Counted from the stretch's first letter, positions 54,835 through 62,033 are shown. The stretch: 64,000 nt of DNA from Lysobacter niastensis (GCF_015453285.1 NZ_JADLZT010000007.1:62001-126000), one strand, 5' to 3'. The notes: generated from the letters alone by a model not told the origin. Made by a program: numbers and translations.

Positions 54835-55242
54835 ATCGTCGTCGACCCAGGCAAGTGAGGATATCCGCCAGTCACCACCCACCTCCACGAGATGGAAGCA
54901 CTTGGTGCCTGAGCCAGAGTAGTGTTCGCCGTTGAGCTTGCCGGCCTTGCGGTAGCGAGATGTCCGACTCGCGATACCATCAAAAATCGAAGTGCTTTCG
55001 CTGGTCTCAAACTCATGGAAATCAGCCAGTGCGCCGCGAGTAAGCAGCTCAATCCGCGGAAGCGCGAATTCCAATGGCGTATGGAAGGTCGCCTGCCCTG
55101 CTGAGCGGCAGACGATCACGGCCTTGTCCGTGAAGCAGTCGATGACCCGATGCAGCTCCGGCGCGGCACCTCGATTGTCGAAGGCCGAAAAGAAACCGCC
55201 GATAAGCGCATCAATCTTGTCTCGGTCGCGCTGATCTCTCAT
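54829..55242 (-). CDS. NTF2/SnoaL-like (DUF4440-type) protein (cassette)
   Basis: 137 aa from the Met at 55242 (MRDQRDRDKIDALI). Helix then beta-sheet order of NTF2-like folds: IDALIGGFFSAFDNRG, HRVIDCFTDKAVIVCR, and a C-terminal CFHLVEVGGDWRISSLAWVD. Likely a small-ligand-binding or enzyme domain; the active-site residues are not assignable. Confidence 0.78.
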   Translation of the reverse strand: MRDQRDRDKIDALIGGFFSAFDNRGAAPELHRVIDCFTDKAVIVCRSAGQATFHTPLEFALPRIELLTRGALADFHEFETSESTSIFDGIASRTSRYRKAGKLNGEHYSGSGTKCFHLVEVGGDWRISSLAWVDDDA

Positions 55243-55247
55243 GCGAT

Positions 55248-55308
55248 GCGTAACGCCTGGACTATAGGGAGCCGTCATGCGGCTTCGGCTTGAATGAATC
55301 GGCCTGCC
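55248..55308 (-). repeat. Degenerate attC
   Basis: GCGTAAC end, then a partly altered first arm, a kept GCGGCTTCGGCTTGAATGAA arm, and a mutated distal core (GGCCTGCC). Confidence 0.7.
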
Positions 55309-55628
55309 TAGCCAGCACCGGGAAGCGTGAATTTCCGCGTGCTACGTAACGGCCATATCGCGGTGAATTTTGCGCCGCCAGTCAAGCGGAAGGCAGCGGA
55401 AACGCCGTTCACAACACCCAATCTTTCCAGGACATCCCGGGCTCGTCGAAACGAGTGGCGTGGATCGGACGTGAGCATGAACAGGTTGATCTCCTTGGGG
55501 CTCACATCATAGCCCTCGAGCTCGACCGTCTGGCCCAGCGCCCCCTTCAACTCACCCTCAATCGTCGCGAGGAACTCCTCGTTCTCCAGAGACTTCCGCC
55601 AGAACTTGATGACAAGTTGATATTCCAT
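55308..55628 (-). CDS. Small protein of unknown function (cassette)
   Basis: 106 aa, no signal or membrane segment. Alternating strands and helices (MEYQLVIKFWRKSL, EELL-like LATIEGELKGALG, HSFRRARDVLERLGV). No family recognised. The stop is next to the attC and codon use is like the rest of the array. Confidence 0.7.
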   Translation of the reverse strand: MEYQLVIKFWRKSLENEEFLATIEGELKGALGQTVELEGYDVSPKEINLFMLTSDPRHSFRRARDVLERLGVVNGVSAAFRLTGGAKFTAIWPLRSTRKFTLPGAG

Positions 55629-55641
55629 CGTGTGATTGTAG

Positions 55642-55711
55642 TCCTAGCGCTTGAACCGAGCCGAGGCACGAAGCCGGCTTTCGCTTGAATGAATTGAATG
55701 AACTGTCAGCC
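55642..55711 (-). repeat. attC, moderately degenerate
   Basis: TCCTAGC and GTCAGCC ends; inner arms kept (CTTGAACCGAGCCG and GCTTGAATGAA) with a GAATGAATT duplication that lengthens the site to 70 bp. Confidence 0.72.
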
Positions 55712-56200
55712 ATCACCCGCGACAAACGCGAGCTCCATGCTCTGATGGAAAGGCACCTGACTCCATTGCTCCATCAGGCACAAGGCCCGGCTATACAAGG
55801 CCTCAGGGTCAAGGCCAACGAACTCAAAAACGGGTTTGTCGCGTGAGATGGTGGCTAGTTGAACCGCCTCGAGGAAGGATGCACGGTCAAAGGTGCCACC
55901 CCACAGTTGAGTTTGCAGCGCCTCCACGATGGCCTCAGCTTGGACAGCCTCCGTTTCCAGGGCCGGATTCGCGGGGTCATGGACGGCCTGCATGATGAAG
56001 CTCGCTTCGGAGCCGGCTGCCACGAGGCCAAGGAAGCCGTGCTTTAGTGGCAGCGCCGATTCGACGACGTAGTGAACGAGGTCATGTGGCAGGGTACCTT
56101 GGCGCGGCATAGGGCAGCGGGTTTCACTTCCATCCGCCCGGACAAACCGCAGGCGGTCAAGCTTGTCACTCTTTCCGAGCTTTTCTGCGATGAGCTTCAT
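55706..56200 (-). CDS. Protein of unknown function (cassette)
   Basis: 164 aa, soluble, mixed alpha/beta (MKLIAEKLGKSDKLDRLRF at the start). Contains LPHDLVHYVVESALPLKHGF and acidic helices. No family recognised. Its TGA stop falls inside the degenerate attC core (GGCTGAC). Confidence 0.72.
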   Translation of the reverse strand: MKLIAEKLGKSDKLDRLRFVRADGSETRCPMPRQGTLPHDLVHYVVESALPLKHGFLGLVAAGSEASFIMQAVHDPANPALETEAVQAEAIVEALQTQLWGGTFDRASFLEAVQLATISRDKPVFEFVGLDPEALYSRALCLMEQWSQVPFHQSMELAFVAGDG

Positions 56201-56203
56201 GAG

Positions 56204-56262
56204 GGTGAGCGTCTGAGTTAAGCCCGGCTTCTGGGCGCCGTCGGCTTGAATGGTCTGCCAGG
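56204..56262 (-). repeat. Degenerate attC
   Basis: GTGAGCGTCTGAGTTAAGCC begins one arm; CGTCGGCTTGAATGGTCTG and CCAGGC close the other. Core ends are mutated. Confidence 0.65.
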
Positions 56263-56264
56263 CC

Positions 56265-56855
56265 TCACGTGAGGCTCGCAGTCTTCAAGGGGCCTGCAGC
56301 TTTGTACGTATTGAGGATTACGCCCGACGGCGTTGCGTGCGTGCTGATGAGCTCGAATGCGCACGCCGGGGTTCCCTCCGCGAAGAAGCGCTTCCCCGTG
56401 CCCAACAGGACTGGCGAGACGATCAGCACAACTTCATCCGCAAGGCCATGCTCGAGCAACATCGACGTCAGTGTGGAGCTGCCCGAGAGGATAAGGTTCC
56501 GGTCGCCCTGCGCCTTGATGCGGCGAACGCTCTCGACGATGTCCGGGCCGAGACCCTCGAACGGGCCCCATCCGAGACTTTCCGGACGGTGGGTAGCGAC
56601 ATACTTCGTCGCCGCATTGAGGCGGTCCGCCATCGGACTGCTCGGCGCCTTTGGCCAGAAGCCCGACCAGATATCGTAGGTGCGACGGCCAAGCAGCAGA
56701 TCGAAACTCTCGCCGTGCGCGGCCATCACCGCGTCCCGCCCCGCGGGGGTCCGATAGGGCGCGGTCCAGTCGCTGTAGGGGAAATCGCCATCATCGGACG
56801 AGTGCTGGATCACACCGTCCAACGAGATGTGTTCGATGATCTTGAGCTTTCTCAT
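56265..56855 (-). CDS. Dihydrofolate reductase/RibD C-terminal-like protein (cassette)
   Basis: 196 aa. RibD_C/DHFR-like fold: MRKLKIIEHISLDGVIQ at the N-terminus, FDLLLGRRTYDIWSGFWP, TKYVATHRPESLGW, NLILSGSSTLTSMLLEHGL and VSPVLLGTGKRFF. These are NADPH-binding reductase marks. Members are often of unknown substrate; it is not obviously a trimethoprim-resistant DHFR. GC-rich and bordered by decayed attC, so probably an old cassette. Confidence 0.92.
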   Translation of the reverse strand: MRKLKIIEHISLDGVIQHSSDDGDFPYSDWTAPYRTPAGRDAVMAAHGESFDLLLGRRTYDIWSGFWPKAPSSPMADRLNAATKYVATHRPESLGWGPFEGLGPDIVESVRRIKAQGDRNLILSGSSTLTSMLLEHGLADEVVLIVSPVLLGTGKRFFAEGTPACAFELISTHATPSGVILNTYKAAGPLKTASLT

Positions 56856-56860
56856 GAGCA

Positions 56861-56886
56861 GGCTCGGCTTGAATCAATCGTCGGGC
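56861..56886 (-). repeat. attC fragment (one arm only)
   Basis: GGCTCGGCTTGAATCAATCG and TCGGGC match one arm of the standard site; the other arm is missing. Confidence 0.6.
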
Positions 56887-56893
56887 CTCGACC

Positions 56894-57184
56894 CTAGCTG
56901 CCGAAAGCCCGGATGAGTGTAGCCAGCAGCAACCCGCAAGTGGCGAGTGAGGTAACAAGCGCGACCCCGAAAGCGACAGAAATGGCGCGCCACCGAGGGG
57001 AGGCCACCAGAAACACGCCCACGCCGGCCAGCAGTCCAACACAGATCGCACCCAGGCCGATTGAAAGGTAGCCGCCGGGGTCGCCTTGCCGATGCGCCTG
57101 GGCGTAATGAAGCAACGTAGCAGCAACGACGAGAGCGCTCCCGAGCGCCGCAACTGGAACAACCAACCAGGAAAGTTGCTTCAT
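56894..57184 (-). CDS. Small membrane protein (cassette)
   Basis: 96 aa from the Met at 57184 (MKQLSWLVVPVAAL). Three likely helices (about 4-22, 38-58, 66-88), Gly/Ala/Leu-rich. No family recognised. Confidence 0.7.
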   Translation of the reverse strand: MKQLSWLVVPVAALGSALVVAATLLHYAQAHRQGDPGGYLSIGLGAICVGLLAGVGVFLVASPRWRAISVAFGVALVTSLATCGLLLATLIRAFGS

Positions 57185-57187
57185 GAG

Positions 57188-57248
57188 TTCTAACGCCTGC
57201 ACTAAGCCGGGCCGTGTAGCGACTTCGGCTTGAAAGGAATTGTTAGCT
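57188..57248 (-). repeat. attC
   Basis: TTCTAAC and GTTAGCT ends, arms GCCTGCACTAAGCCGGGCCG and CGGCTTGAAAGGAATT; a little diverged. Confidence 0.85.
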
Positions 57249-57641
57249 GCCGCCAGCGCCGACTGTTACAACGATGCCTTTGGGGACGGACAACAGCTTC
57301 GGAGTTCCCTCGGCGATCTTGCACTTTATCGCAAGCTCCCGTGCGGACCGCCACACCAGTTTCACCTCCGGCTTGCAGTACCCGGCGAACACGAGGGTGG
57401 AGGTCGACCAATGTGGTCTCCGTCGGTGACGCAGGAAAACGCCCTGCCCATAGGGGGCTACGACATCTCCCTCGGAGAGCGCACGAACTTGAGCAATGTA
57501 CGGTCCCGGAGAGGGTTGGATGCGATCACCGTCCTGTGGAGAGTGCTCCAGCTCCCACATCCACTCCCGTGCAATGCCCCAGGCCGGGATTGCGAGGCAG
57601 ACGGCAGCTGGAAGGAGTATCAGTGTGATTGGAAGCTTCAT
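57243..57641 (-). CDS. Exported protein of unknown function (cassette)
   Basis: 132 aa with a signal peptide or anchor (about 1-23, MKLPITLILLPAAVCLAI). The rest is a small beta-rich domain (STLVFAGYCKPEVKLVWR; LSVPKGIVVTVGAGG). Its TAA stop is the TAAC of the attC. No family recognised. Confidence 0.75.
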   Translation of the reverse strand: MKLPITLILLPAAVCLAIPAWGIAREWMWELEHSPQDGDRIQPSPGPYIAQVRALSEGDVVAPYGQGVFLRHRRRPHWSTSTLVFAGYCKPEVKLVWRSARELAIKCKIAEGTPKLLSVPKGIVVTVGAGGS

Positions 57642-57645
57642 AGGC

Positions 57646-57704
57646 AGCCAACGCCTGAATTCAGCCGAGCCGCGAAGCGGCTTCCCCTTGAGGAACTGTT
57701 ACCC
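57646..57704 (-). repeat. attC, hybrid arms
   Basis: AGCCAAC and GTTACCC ends. First arm carries CCGAGCCGC, second carries GCGGCTTCCCCTTG, so the outer parts of the arms do not pair, unlike in most sites. Confidence 0.8.
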
Positions 57705-57715
57705 GTCATTCGCTA

Positions 57716-58240
57716 CTAACAACGCTCGATTGGTTGGACTGCGGCCGCCGACTCGCGCTCTGGAACGTGCGCCGAAACAAGCGAGGCCTTCGCCCATGCT
57801 GCATCGCACTCAACGCCGACTACATACTCTTGAACCACAAACGATCCAGTTACCTTTACCAAGGTGATCTGCCGTTTCATCAGCTGGTCTGCCTTGCGCT
57901 TGCCCGCGGCCAACTCCAGTCCGGCAAGGCCATTCCTTAGCTCGATGAATTGAACCGCGTAACCTGAGAAATGGGGAAGTCGCCGAGCTGATGCCAAATC
58001 AGGTACGAGCGAATAGTCGGGCTCCTGGTAGTTCAGGTTGTCTTTGCCGCCAACCCACTCGGCTACGAGCGTTCCAGTGATTTGTACCTGGCCCTTGTAC
58101 TCCGCAAACAGATCGTTCTTCCGCTCTATCTTGGCAAGCATGAGCGAAGTCGTCTTAGGCTGCACCAACGCAATCATGTGCTCAGCGGAGGCCGATCCAA
58201 TGGCGAATGTGAGAATTGCAGTGGCAAGTGGAATTCTCAT
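57716..58240 (-). CDS. Exported protein of unknown function (cassette)
   Basis: 174 aa from the Met at 58240 (MRIPLATAILTFAIGSASAE), a clear signal peptide. The mature part has a beta-rich core (YKGQVQITGTLVAEWVGG; FSGYAVQFIELRNGL; ITLVKVTGSFVVQEYVVG). No family recognised; likely periplasmic. Confidence 0.78.
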   Translation of the reverse strand: MRIPLATAILTFAIGSASAEHMIALVQPKTTSLMLAKIERKNDLFAEYKGQVQITGTLVAEWVGGKDNLNYQEPDYSLVPDLASARRLPHFSGYAVQFIELRNGLAGLELAAGKRKADQLMKRQITLVKVTGSFVVQEYVVGVECDAAWAKASLVSAHVPERESAAAVQPIERC

Positions 58241-58243
58241 GAC

Positions 58244-58304
58244 GGCTAACACCTGAATCAAGGGGAGCCGCGAAGAGACTTCGGCTTGAATGAAGTTGTT
58301 AAGC
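58244..58304 (-). repeat. attC, hybrid arms
   Basis: GGCTAAC and GTTAAGC ends; first arm AAGGGGAGCCGC, second GACTTCGGCTTG, which do not pair along their outer parts. Confidence 0.82.
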
Positions 58305-58319
58305 ACCGCCCGCCGAAAG

Positions 58320-58676
58320 CTAGTCATACCAGAAGCCCTCTTTGCCGAGCCAAGTGCACAGCGCCTTGGTCGAGTCTCCCGCCTCAGTCGAGCTCGGCCC
58401 GAACTCCATGCGGTCAGAATGAGCTTGTTGGAGGAGCATATGACCTTGAATGATCCTTAGCTGGTTCAAGGCTCCGAAGTGGAACTCACCACTCAGCTCC
58501 CCTCTACCGATCATTCCTCTGAGCTTGTCCGCAGCGGAAGCCGCTTCTGCCCGATTGAGATCCGATTCGAGAATCTGCATGTCCGGCTCGATCTTGCTCT
58601 CGACGCCTGAGCATAGCTCCGGTTCCGTTGCGGCGCCGGCCACGAGTGCAAGTGCTAAAGCGATCTTTAGGCTCAT
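58320..58676 (-). CDS. Exported protein of unknown function (cassette)
   Basis: 118 aa from the Met at 58676 (MSLKIALALALVAGAA), signal peptide to about residue 16-18. The mature part is mostly helical, with two Cys (ELCSGV and ALCTWLG) that could form a disulphide. No family recognised. Confidence 0.75.
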   Translation of the reverse strand: MSLKIALALALVAGAATEPELCSGVESKIEPDMQILESDLNRAEAASAADKLRGMIGRGELSGEFHFGALNQLRIIQGHMLLQQAHSDRMEFGPSSTEAGDSTKALCTWLGKEGFWYD

Positions 58677-58682
58677 CCACGT

Positions 58683-58742
58683 TCCTAACGCCTTAATCAA
58701 GGGGAGCCGCGATGAGGCCTCACCTTGAATGAATTGTTAGCG
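58683..58742 (-). repeat. attC
   Basis: TCCTAAC and GTTAGCG ends; arms AAGGGGAGCCGCG and GAGGCCTCACCTTGAATG, of the GGGG-type subfamily with small changes. Confidence 0.83.
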
Positions 58743-59210
58743 CCCACCTCGTTCTATGGTGATAGCGCCGCTGTCAAATACCGTGGCGTGGAAAGACTGG
58801 TCTTTGTAGGTGAAAGTGAACGAATGAGGTGAGGACCAACCCTTGAATGCAAAGCCAGATATCTCTCCCTTCAACTCAAAGTGCCTCGCGAAAGATGCTA
58901 GGTCTATGCGACCGGTCGAGACTAGTTTGATACAGCAGCCCTCCAGTCCTGTTGTTAGTGTTTCGACGACGAGGTCCTGATAGATCTCTGAGCGATAGAC
59001 CACTACGCGCAGGATTCTCTCCTGCGGAGTGGCCGGAGACAGTCCCTCTGTGTCACCGCGCGAAGACAGAGAGTCGCTTGGACCCGCCGACATGAACTCG
59101 ATTGTCCGGTAGTCACGCTTGGCGGTTGTGGGCTCGAGTGAGCCTTCATAGACCTCAGGTGCCGAAACTCCTGACAGCAGAAGCAACAGTGCAAGCGCGA
59201 TCGTCTTCAT
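58737..59210 (-). CDS. Exported protein of unknown function (cassette)
   Basis: 157 aa with a signal peptide (MKTIALALLLLLSGVSA). The mature part contains a central CC pair (TGLEGCCIKLVSTG) and beta-strands near the end (SFTFTYKDQSFHATVFD). The TAA stop is the attC core. No family recognised. Confidence 0.78.
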   Translation of the reverse strand: MKTIALALLLLLSGVSAPEVYEGSLEPTTAKRDYRTIEFMSAGPSDSLSSRGDTEGLSPATPQERILRVVVYRSEIYQDLVVETLTTGLEGCCIKLVSTGRIDLASFARHFELKGEISGFAFKGWSSPHSFTFTYKDQSFHATVFDSGAITIERGGR

Positions 59211-59213
59211 GGG

Positions 59214-59273
59214 CGCTAACGCCTGAATTGAGGGGAGCCGCGAAGCGGCTTCGGATTGAATGAACTGTTAGGT
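59214..59273 (-). repeat. attC, hybrid arms
   Basis: CGCTAAC and GTTAGGT ends; first arm GAGGGGAGCCGCG, second GCGGCTTCGGATTG, mismatched in the outer parts. Confidence 0.85.
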
Positions 59274-59591
59274 GCTGACCAGCGACAACACCCGGCCGAA
59301 CCCAACGATCCGGTTTGCCTCGCAGATGTGCCACGCGAAACCAGGAGCAAACAGATCCAGATCGCGCGGGGGCACAAGGAAGCGACCAATGGCATCACAT
59401 GTGTCCCCAGGCCGCAGCCATTCACGGTCAGTGAAATCGAGTTGGCCAATGTATGTGTCGTGGCGCCCAGGTATCCAGTGATTCGGCCGCACTCCTGTCC
59501 TGAAGCCAGGACTATCGGCCATGGCCGAGGGATTAAGTGATATCTCGACCTTGGCGATGACGAGTAGAACGTCGTTCTCTTGGTCTGCCAT
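59268..59591 (-). CDS. EF-Tu domain III-like small protein (cassette)
   Basis: 107 aa from the Met at 59591 (MADQENDVLLVIAKVEI). The order FRTGVRPNHW, then WLRPGDTCDAIGRFL, then FAWHICEANRIVGFGRVLSL follows the last beta-barrel of EF-Tu, in which a YRPQF-like strand, a PGD turn, a Leu/Pro-rich strand and a GRTVGAGxV strand occur in that order. No GTPase domain is present. It may be a free-standing barrel that binds RNA or a protein. Likeness by eye, not confirmed. Stop is in the attC. Confidence 0.65.
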   Translation of the reverse strand: MADQENDVLLVIAKVEISLNPSAMADSPGFRTGVRPNHWIPGRHDTYIGQLDFTDREWLRPGDTCDAIGRFLVPPRDLDLFAPGFAWHICEANRIVGFGRVLSLVST

Positions 59592-59606
59592 GCGACCCCC
59601 ATCACC

Positions 59607-59665
59607 ACCTGACGCCTGACTAAGCCGAGCCGCCAAGCGGCTTCGGCTTGAATGAACTGTTAGGC
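59607..59665 (-). repeat. attC
   Basis: ACCTGAC (one change from TAAC) and GTTAGGC ends; arms AAGCCGAGCCGCC and GCGGCTTCGGCTTGAATG. Confidence 0.88.
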
Positions 59666-59693
59666 CGTAACCCAGTTGCCGAAGACAAGTTGC

Positions 59694-59969
59694 TCATGCC
59701 CGGAGGAACAGCCGCCAGCGGCCGAATACTGCCACGAGCAAAAGATAGACCACGACCAGAGCCGCGAGAATATCCAAGCCGCCAAGTGGCACGCGGGACT
59801 CCTGAAAGTAGTACCCGTTGATTGATCTGGCTACCTGATAGTTGACATACATCAGGGCCAGTCCAGCCAGAGACGCAACCGCACTGCACCAGCGCCAGAG
59901 AGGACGAATCCGACGGGACCTTTCACCTGGTATGTGGCTCTCGGGTGCTGAGTACGGGTTATCCGACAT
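59694..59969 (-). CDS. Small membrane protein (cassette)
   Basis: 91 aa. Polar N-terminus (MSDNPYSAPESHIPGERSRR), a start shared by many small bacterial membrane proteins with NPYxxP, then two helices (about 29-45 and 64-82). No family recognised. Confidence 0.75.
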   Translation of the reverse strand: MSDNPYSAPESHIPGERSRRIRPLWRWCSAVASLAGLALMYVNYQVARSINGYYFQESRVPLGGLDILAALVVVYLLLVAVFGRWRLFLRA

Positions 59970-59972
59970 GCG

Positions 59973-60023
59973 GTCTAACGCCTGAATTAAGGGGAGCCGG
60001 GAAGCGGCTTCGGCTTGTTAGAG
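59973..60023 (-). repeat. attC, shortened and hybrid
   Basis: GTCTAAC and GTTAGAG ends. 51 bp only: the GAATGAATT part of one arm is missing, and GGGG faces CGGC in the arms. It may recombine poorly. Confidence 0.8.
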
Positions 60024-60024
60024 G

Positions 60025-60321
60025 CTAGTCTTGAGAAGGCATGCCAGACAAGGCAAGTAGGGCAAGCGGTAGGGCTACGAGCACGACGTGGCCGAGCAGG
60101 GCCAGCACACTGAGGGTCCGCAGCACTGGACGGAACCTGCCAATGAGGCTCCACACTACGGACGTCACGGAAAGAGTCAGCCCTACCGCATAGAAGGCCG
60201 CTAGGAAGTGCCCACTTACCGAGTAGTTGGCGGGCGCCACGAAGAGAAAGGTCGCCGATGCCAGGCAGATGGCAGCAAGTCCGACCAAGAACGAAAACGT
60301 CAGGTCACGATCCACTGTCAC
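60025..60321 (-). CDS. Small membrane protein with GTG start (cassette)
   Basis: 98 aa if translation starts at the GTG at 60321 (another GTG is at 60315); no ATG is placed suitably after the attC. Three helices are likely (about 6-26, 33-55, 68-90). No family recognised. The frame upstream to 60519 is antisense-like or attC-derived and was not used. Confidence 0.6.
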   Translation of the reverse strand: MTVDRDLTFSFLVGLAAICLASATFLFVAPANYSVSGHFLAAFYAVGLTLSVTSVVWSLIGRFRPVLRTLSVLALLGHVVLVALPLALLALSGMPSQD

Positions 60322-60324
60322 TAC

Positions 60325-60383
60325 CTCTAACGCCTGAACTAAGGGGAGCCGCGAAGCGGCTTCCCCTTGATGAATTGTTAGGC
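60325..60383 (-). repeat. attC
   Basis: CTCTAAC and GTTAGGC ends; arms AAGGGGAGCCGCG and GCGGCTTCCCCTTG pair perfectly (GGGG-type subfamily). Confidence 0.92.
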
Positions 60384-60893
60384 CGCGGCGGCCTGCCCCG
60401 AGGCAACAGACGGCCGCCTGACGGAGAGCGAGTAGAACGCGACAAGCAGGACGGCAATGAGACCGTGCGTGGCGAACGCCCAAGCCACACCGAGCCAAGA
60501 GTTGGTGATGCCATGCCACTCATCCATGCGGAGGTGGGCAAAGGTAGTGCCTGTCCAGAAGATGGACCACGCCACAACCGGGGCGAGCAGAAAGTCGCCA
60601 CGCTTCCAGATGGAGAGCGCACCGATAACGCCGCAGCCGAGGCTGAAGAAAGCCAGCCACATCACAGCCGGATCACCTGGGGTGAACTGGACATGCGCCA
60701 TAAGAGGCGCCCCTTTCACCAGAATGGCGAAGGCGCGAATGATCTGCGCGAAACCGCAATATCCAGCTAGCAGGTACACAAGGACCAGTTCCGCCGAGGC
60801 GGCCCTGGACCCGGTCGGACGCAGGCGGACATGTATTGCAGCGGCTATCAGACTAACGATGAGCTGTGCGAACCACATTGCGTCTCTCTCCAT
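60378..60893 (-). CDS. Multi-pass membrane protein (cassette)
   Basis: 171 aa (MERDAMWFAQLIVSLIAAA), a Met six codons later is an alternative start. Five likely helices, with charged loops holding GSRAASAELVLVYLLAGY and FTPGDPAVMWLAFFSLGCG. Possible relation to DUF6790-like proteins, unverified. The TAA stop is the attC core. A 47-nt untranslated stretch precedes it, long for a cassette. Confidence 0.75.
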   Translation of the reverse strand: MERDAMWFAQLIVSLIAAAIHVRLRPTGSRAASAELVLVYLLAGYCGFAQIIRAFAILVKGAPLMAHVQFTPGDPAVMWLAFFSLGCGVIGALSIWKRGDFLLAPVVAWSIFWTGTTFAHLRMDEWHGITNSWLGVAWAFATHGLIAVLLVAFYSLSVRRPSVASGQAAAA

Positions 60894-60940
60894 GAATGAC
60901 GTTGATAGTGGGCTGCAGATTGCGAAAGTAATCTTCCGCG

Positions 60941-61000
60941 GCCTAACGCCTGAATTAAGCCGAGCCGCGAAGCGGCTTCGGCTTGAATGAATTGTTAGGG
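60941..61000 (-). repeat. attC
   Basis: GCCTAAC and GTTAGGG ends with the standard arms AAGCCGAGCCGCG and GCGGCTTCGGCTTG. The neighbouring gene reads through it. Confidence 0.92.
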
Positions 61001-61455
61001 CGCATGCTAGCGCGCACTACCGCCGCGAGTAACGTTTCACGCTGCCGCGTAGCCTCATGCACGCTGCCGCCGAAAATGACCAACAGCACATCCGAGGGGC
61101 GGTCCAATCCCGTTGGCAGAAATGCCATGCGCTCACTCACCGAGTTGTCTCCGACACCATAGAACCAGGCCACGTGGCCGATTGGGGTTCTTGAAAAGCC
61201 GGCAAAGCGACTGTTGTCCGGTAACGACCAATGTCCACCAACGCGGATCTCGGCAGGAAGAAGTCCCTGCCGGAGTGGAGTCAGAGTGCAAATTGTGTAG
61301 TCGGGACCTATTCGTCCCTGCACCGAATAGCCGGAGTCGCTGGGAAGGTTCGGGCATCTAAAGCCATCAAAAGCTGGCAATAGAGGAGGCGGCGCATCTA
61401 CTGGGCGGCTACAGGCACAGAGGGCAAGCAACAAGATGGCGAAGATGTCTCTCAT
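60955..61455 (-). CDS. Predicted lipoprotein with attC-coded tail (cassette)
   Basis: 166 aa. N-terminus MRDIFAILLLALCACSRP suggests a lipidated Cys at about residue 15. The mature domain has four Cys in total (FRCPNLPSDSGY; YTICTLTPL). The last 14 residues, NNSFKPKPLRGSA, are translated from the attC because no stop comes before it. No family recognised. Confidence 0.78.
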   Translation of the reverse strand: MRDIFAILLLALCACSRPVDAPPPLLPAFDGFRCPNLPSDSGYSVQGRIGPDYTICTLTPLRQGLLPAEIRVGGHWSLPDNSRFAGFSRTPIGHVAWFYGVGDNSVSERMAFLPTGLDRPSDVLLVIFGGSVHEATRQRETLLAAVVRASMRPNNSFKPKPLRGSA

Positions 61456-61458
61456 GCG

Positions 61459-61518
61459 CCCTAACGCCTGAACTAAGCCGAGCCGCGAAGCGGCTTCGGC
61501 TTGAATGAATTGTTAGAG
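61459..61518 (-). repeat. attC
   Basis: CCCTAAC and GTTAGAG ends; standard arms. Confidence 0.92.
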
Positions 61519-61794
61519 CGCATGCCGGTTGCGACCGGCGCCCCATGCTTGATATGCCCTGAGCATTAGATACTCGACGCTCAGTACGGCAGCAACACCG
61601 ATCAGAACTGCCGGAAGCCAGACCACCACAAATATCACGAGCTCAAACCCCCACGTATGAGCGTACAGGTCTGCATGGGGCGGCGGAGGAATCGCAAGCC
61701 AAGCCTGGGTCCTGACGAGGAACCAGCCAGCAGCGCAAGCAAGTGCGATGAGAGCTTGGGCGAGAGCAAGCGTTTTGAACTTTGGCCTCTCCAT
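61513..61794 (-). CDS. Small membrane protein (cassette)
   Basis: 93 aa with two helices (about 8-30 and 48-74) and a Pro-rich loop (AIPPPPHADLYAHTWG) between. Ends RNRHAL with the stop in the attC. No family recognised. Confidence 0.75.
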   Translation of the reverse strand: MERPKFKTLALAQALIALACAAGWFLVRTQAWLAIPPPPHADLYAHTWGFELVIFVVVWLPAVLIGVAAVLSVEYLMLRAYQAWGAGRNRHAL

Positions 61795-61809
61795 GCCGCC
61801 TCCAATGCG

Positions 61810-61869
61810 CTCTAACGCCTGAATTAAGCCGAGCCGCGAAGCGGCTTCGGCTTGAATGAATTGTTAGGC
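61810..61869 (-). repeat. attC
   Basis: CTCTAAC and GTTAGGC ends; arms identical to the site at 63307. Confidence 0.93.
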
Positions 61870-62033
61870 CCCATTGAGAGCCGCCGAAACTGCCTGCCTG
61901 AGGAGCTGCTCATCGTCTATCAGATCCCGGAAGGCGGCATATGACAACTGGCCGTCGTTGACCTGGCGCTCAATGAACAGTGCCAAGCGCCACTCATCCG
62001 GGTCCGGCTTATCAAAGTCAAAGTCGATGCCGC
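61812..62033 (-). repeat. 222-bp copy of the block at 63309-63530
   Basis: Identical to 63309-63530 except one base (A at 62014, G at 63511). It covers the attC and the last 170 bp of a cassette gene. Confidence 0.95.
61864..62033 (-). pseudogene. 3' fragment of a duplicated cassette gene
   Basis: Codes, if read in its old frame, the last 56 residues of the protein encoded at 63361-63747 (from GIDFDFDKPDPDEW to the stop in the attC). No start codon or upstream part is present. It fills the end of a cassette whose active gene is the membrane protein at 62018-62356. Confidence 0.9.

Noticed and set aside
54732..55052. Extension of the cassette membrane-protein frame through an attC
   Set aside because: It would cross a recombination site and overlap another cassette gene; the Met at 54731 is the natural start.
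56265..56855. Trimethoprim-resistance dfr cassette
   Set aside because: The sequence fits the RibD C-terminal/DHFR-like group of unknown substrate, not DfrA or DfrB; resistance cannot be claimed.
59620..59889. Alternative frame ending SSFKPKPLGGSA next to the small membrane gene
   Set aside because: It overlaps the better membrane-protein frame at 59694-59969; its tail is only attC read in one of its frames.
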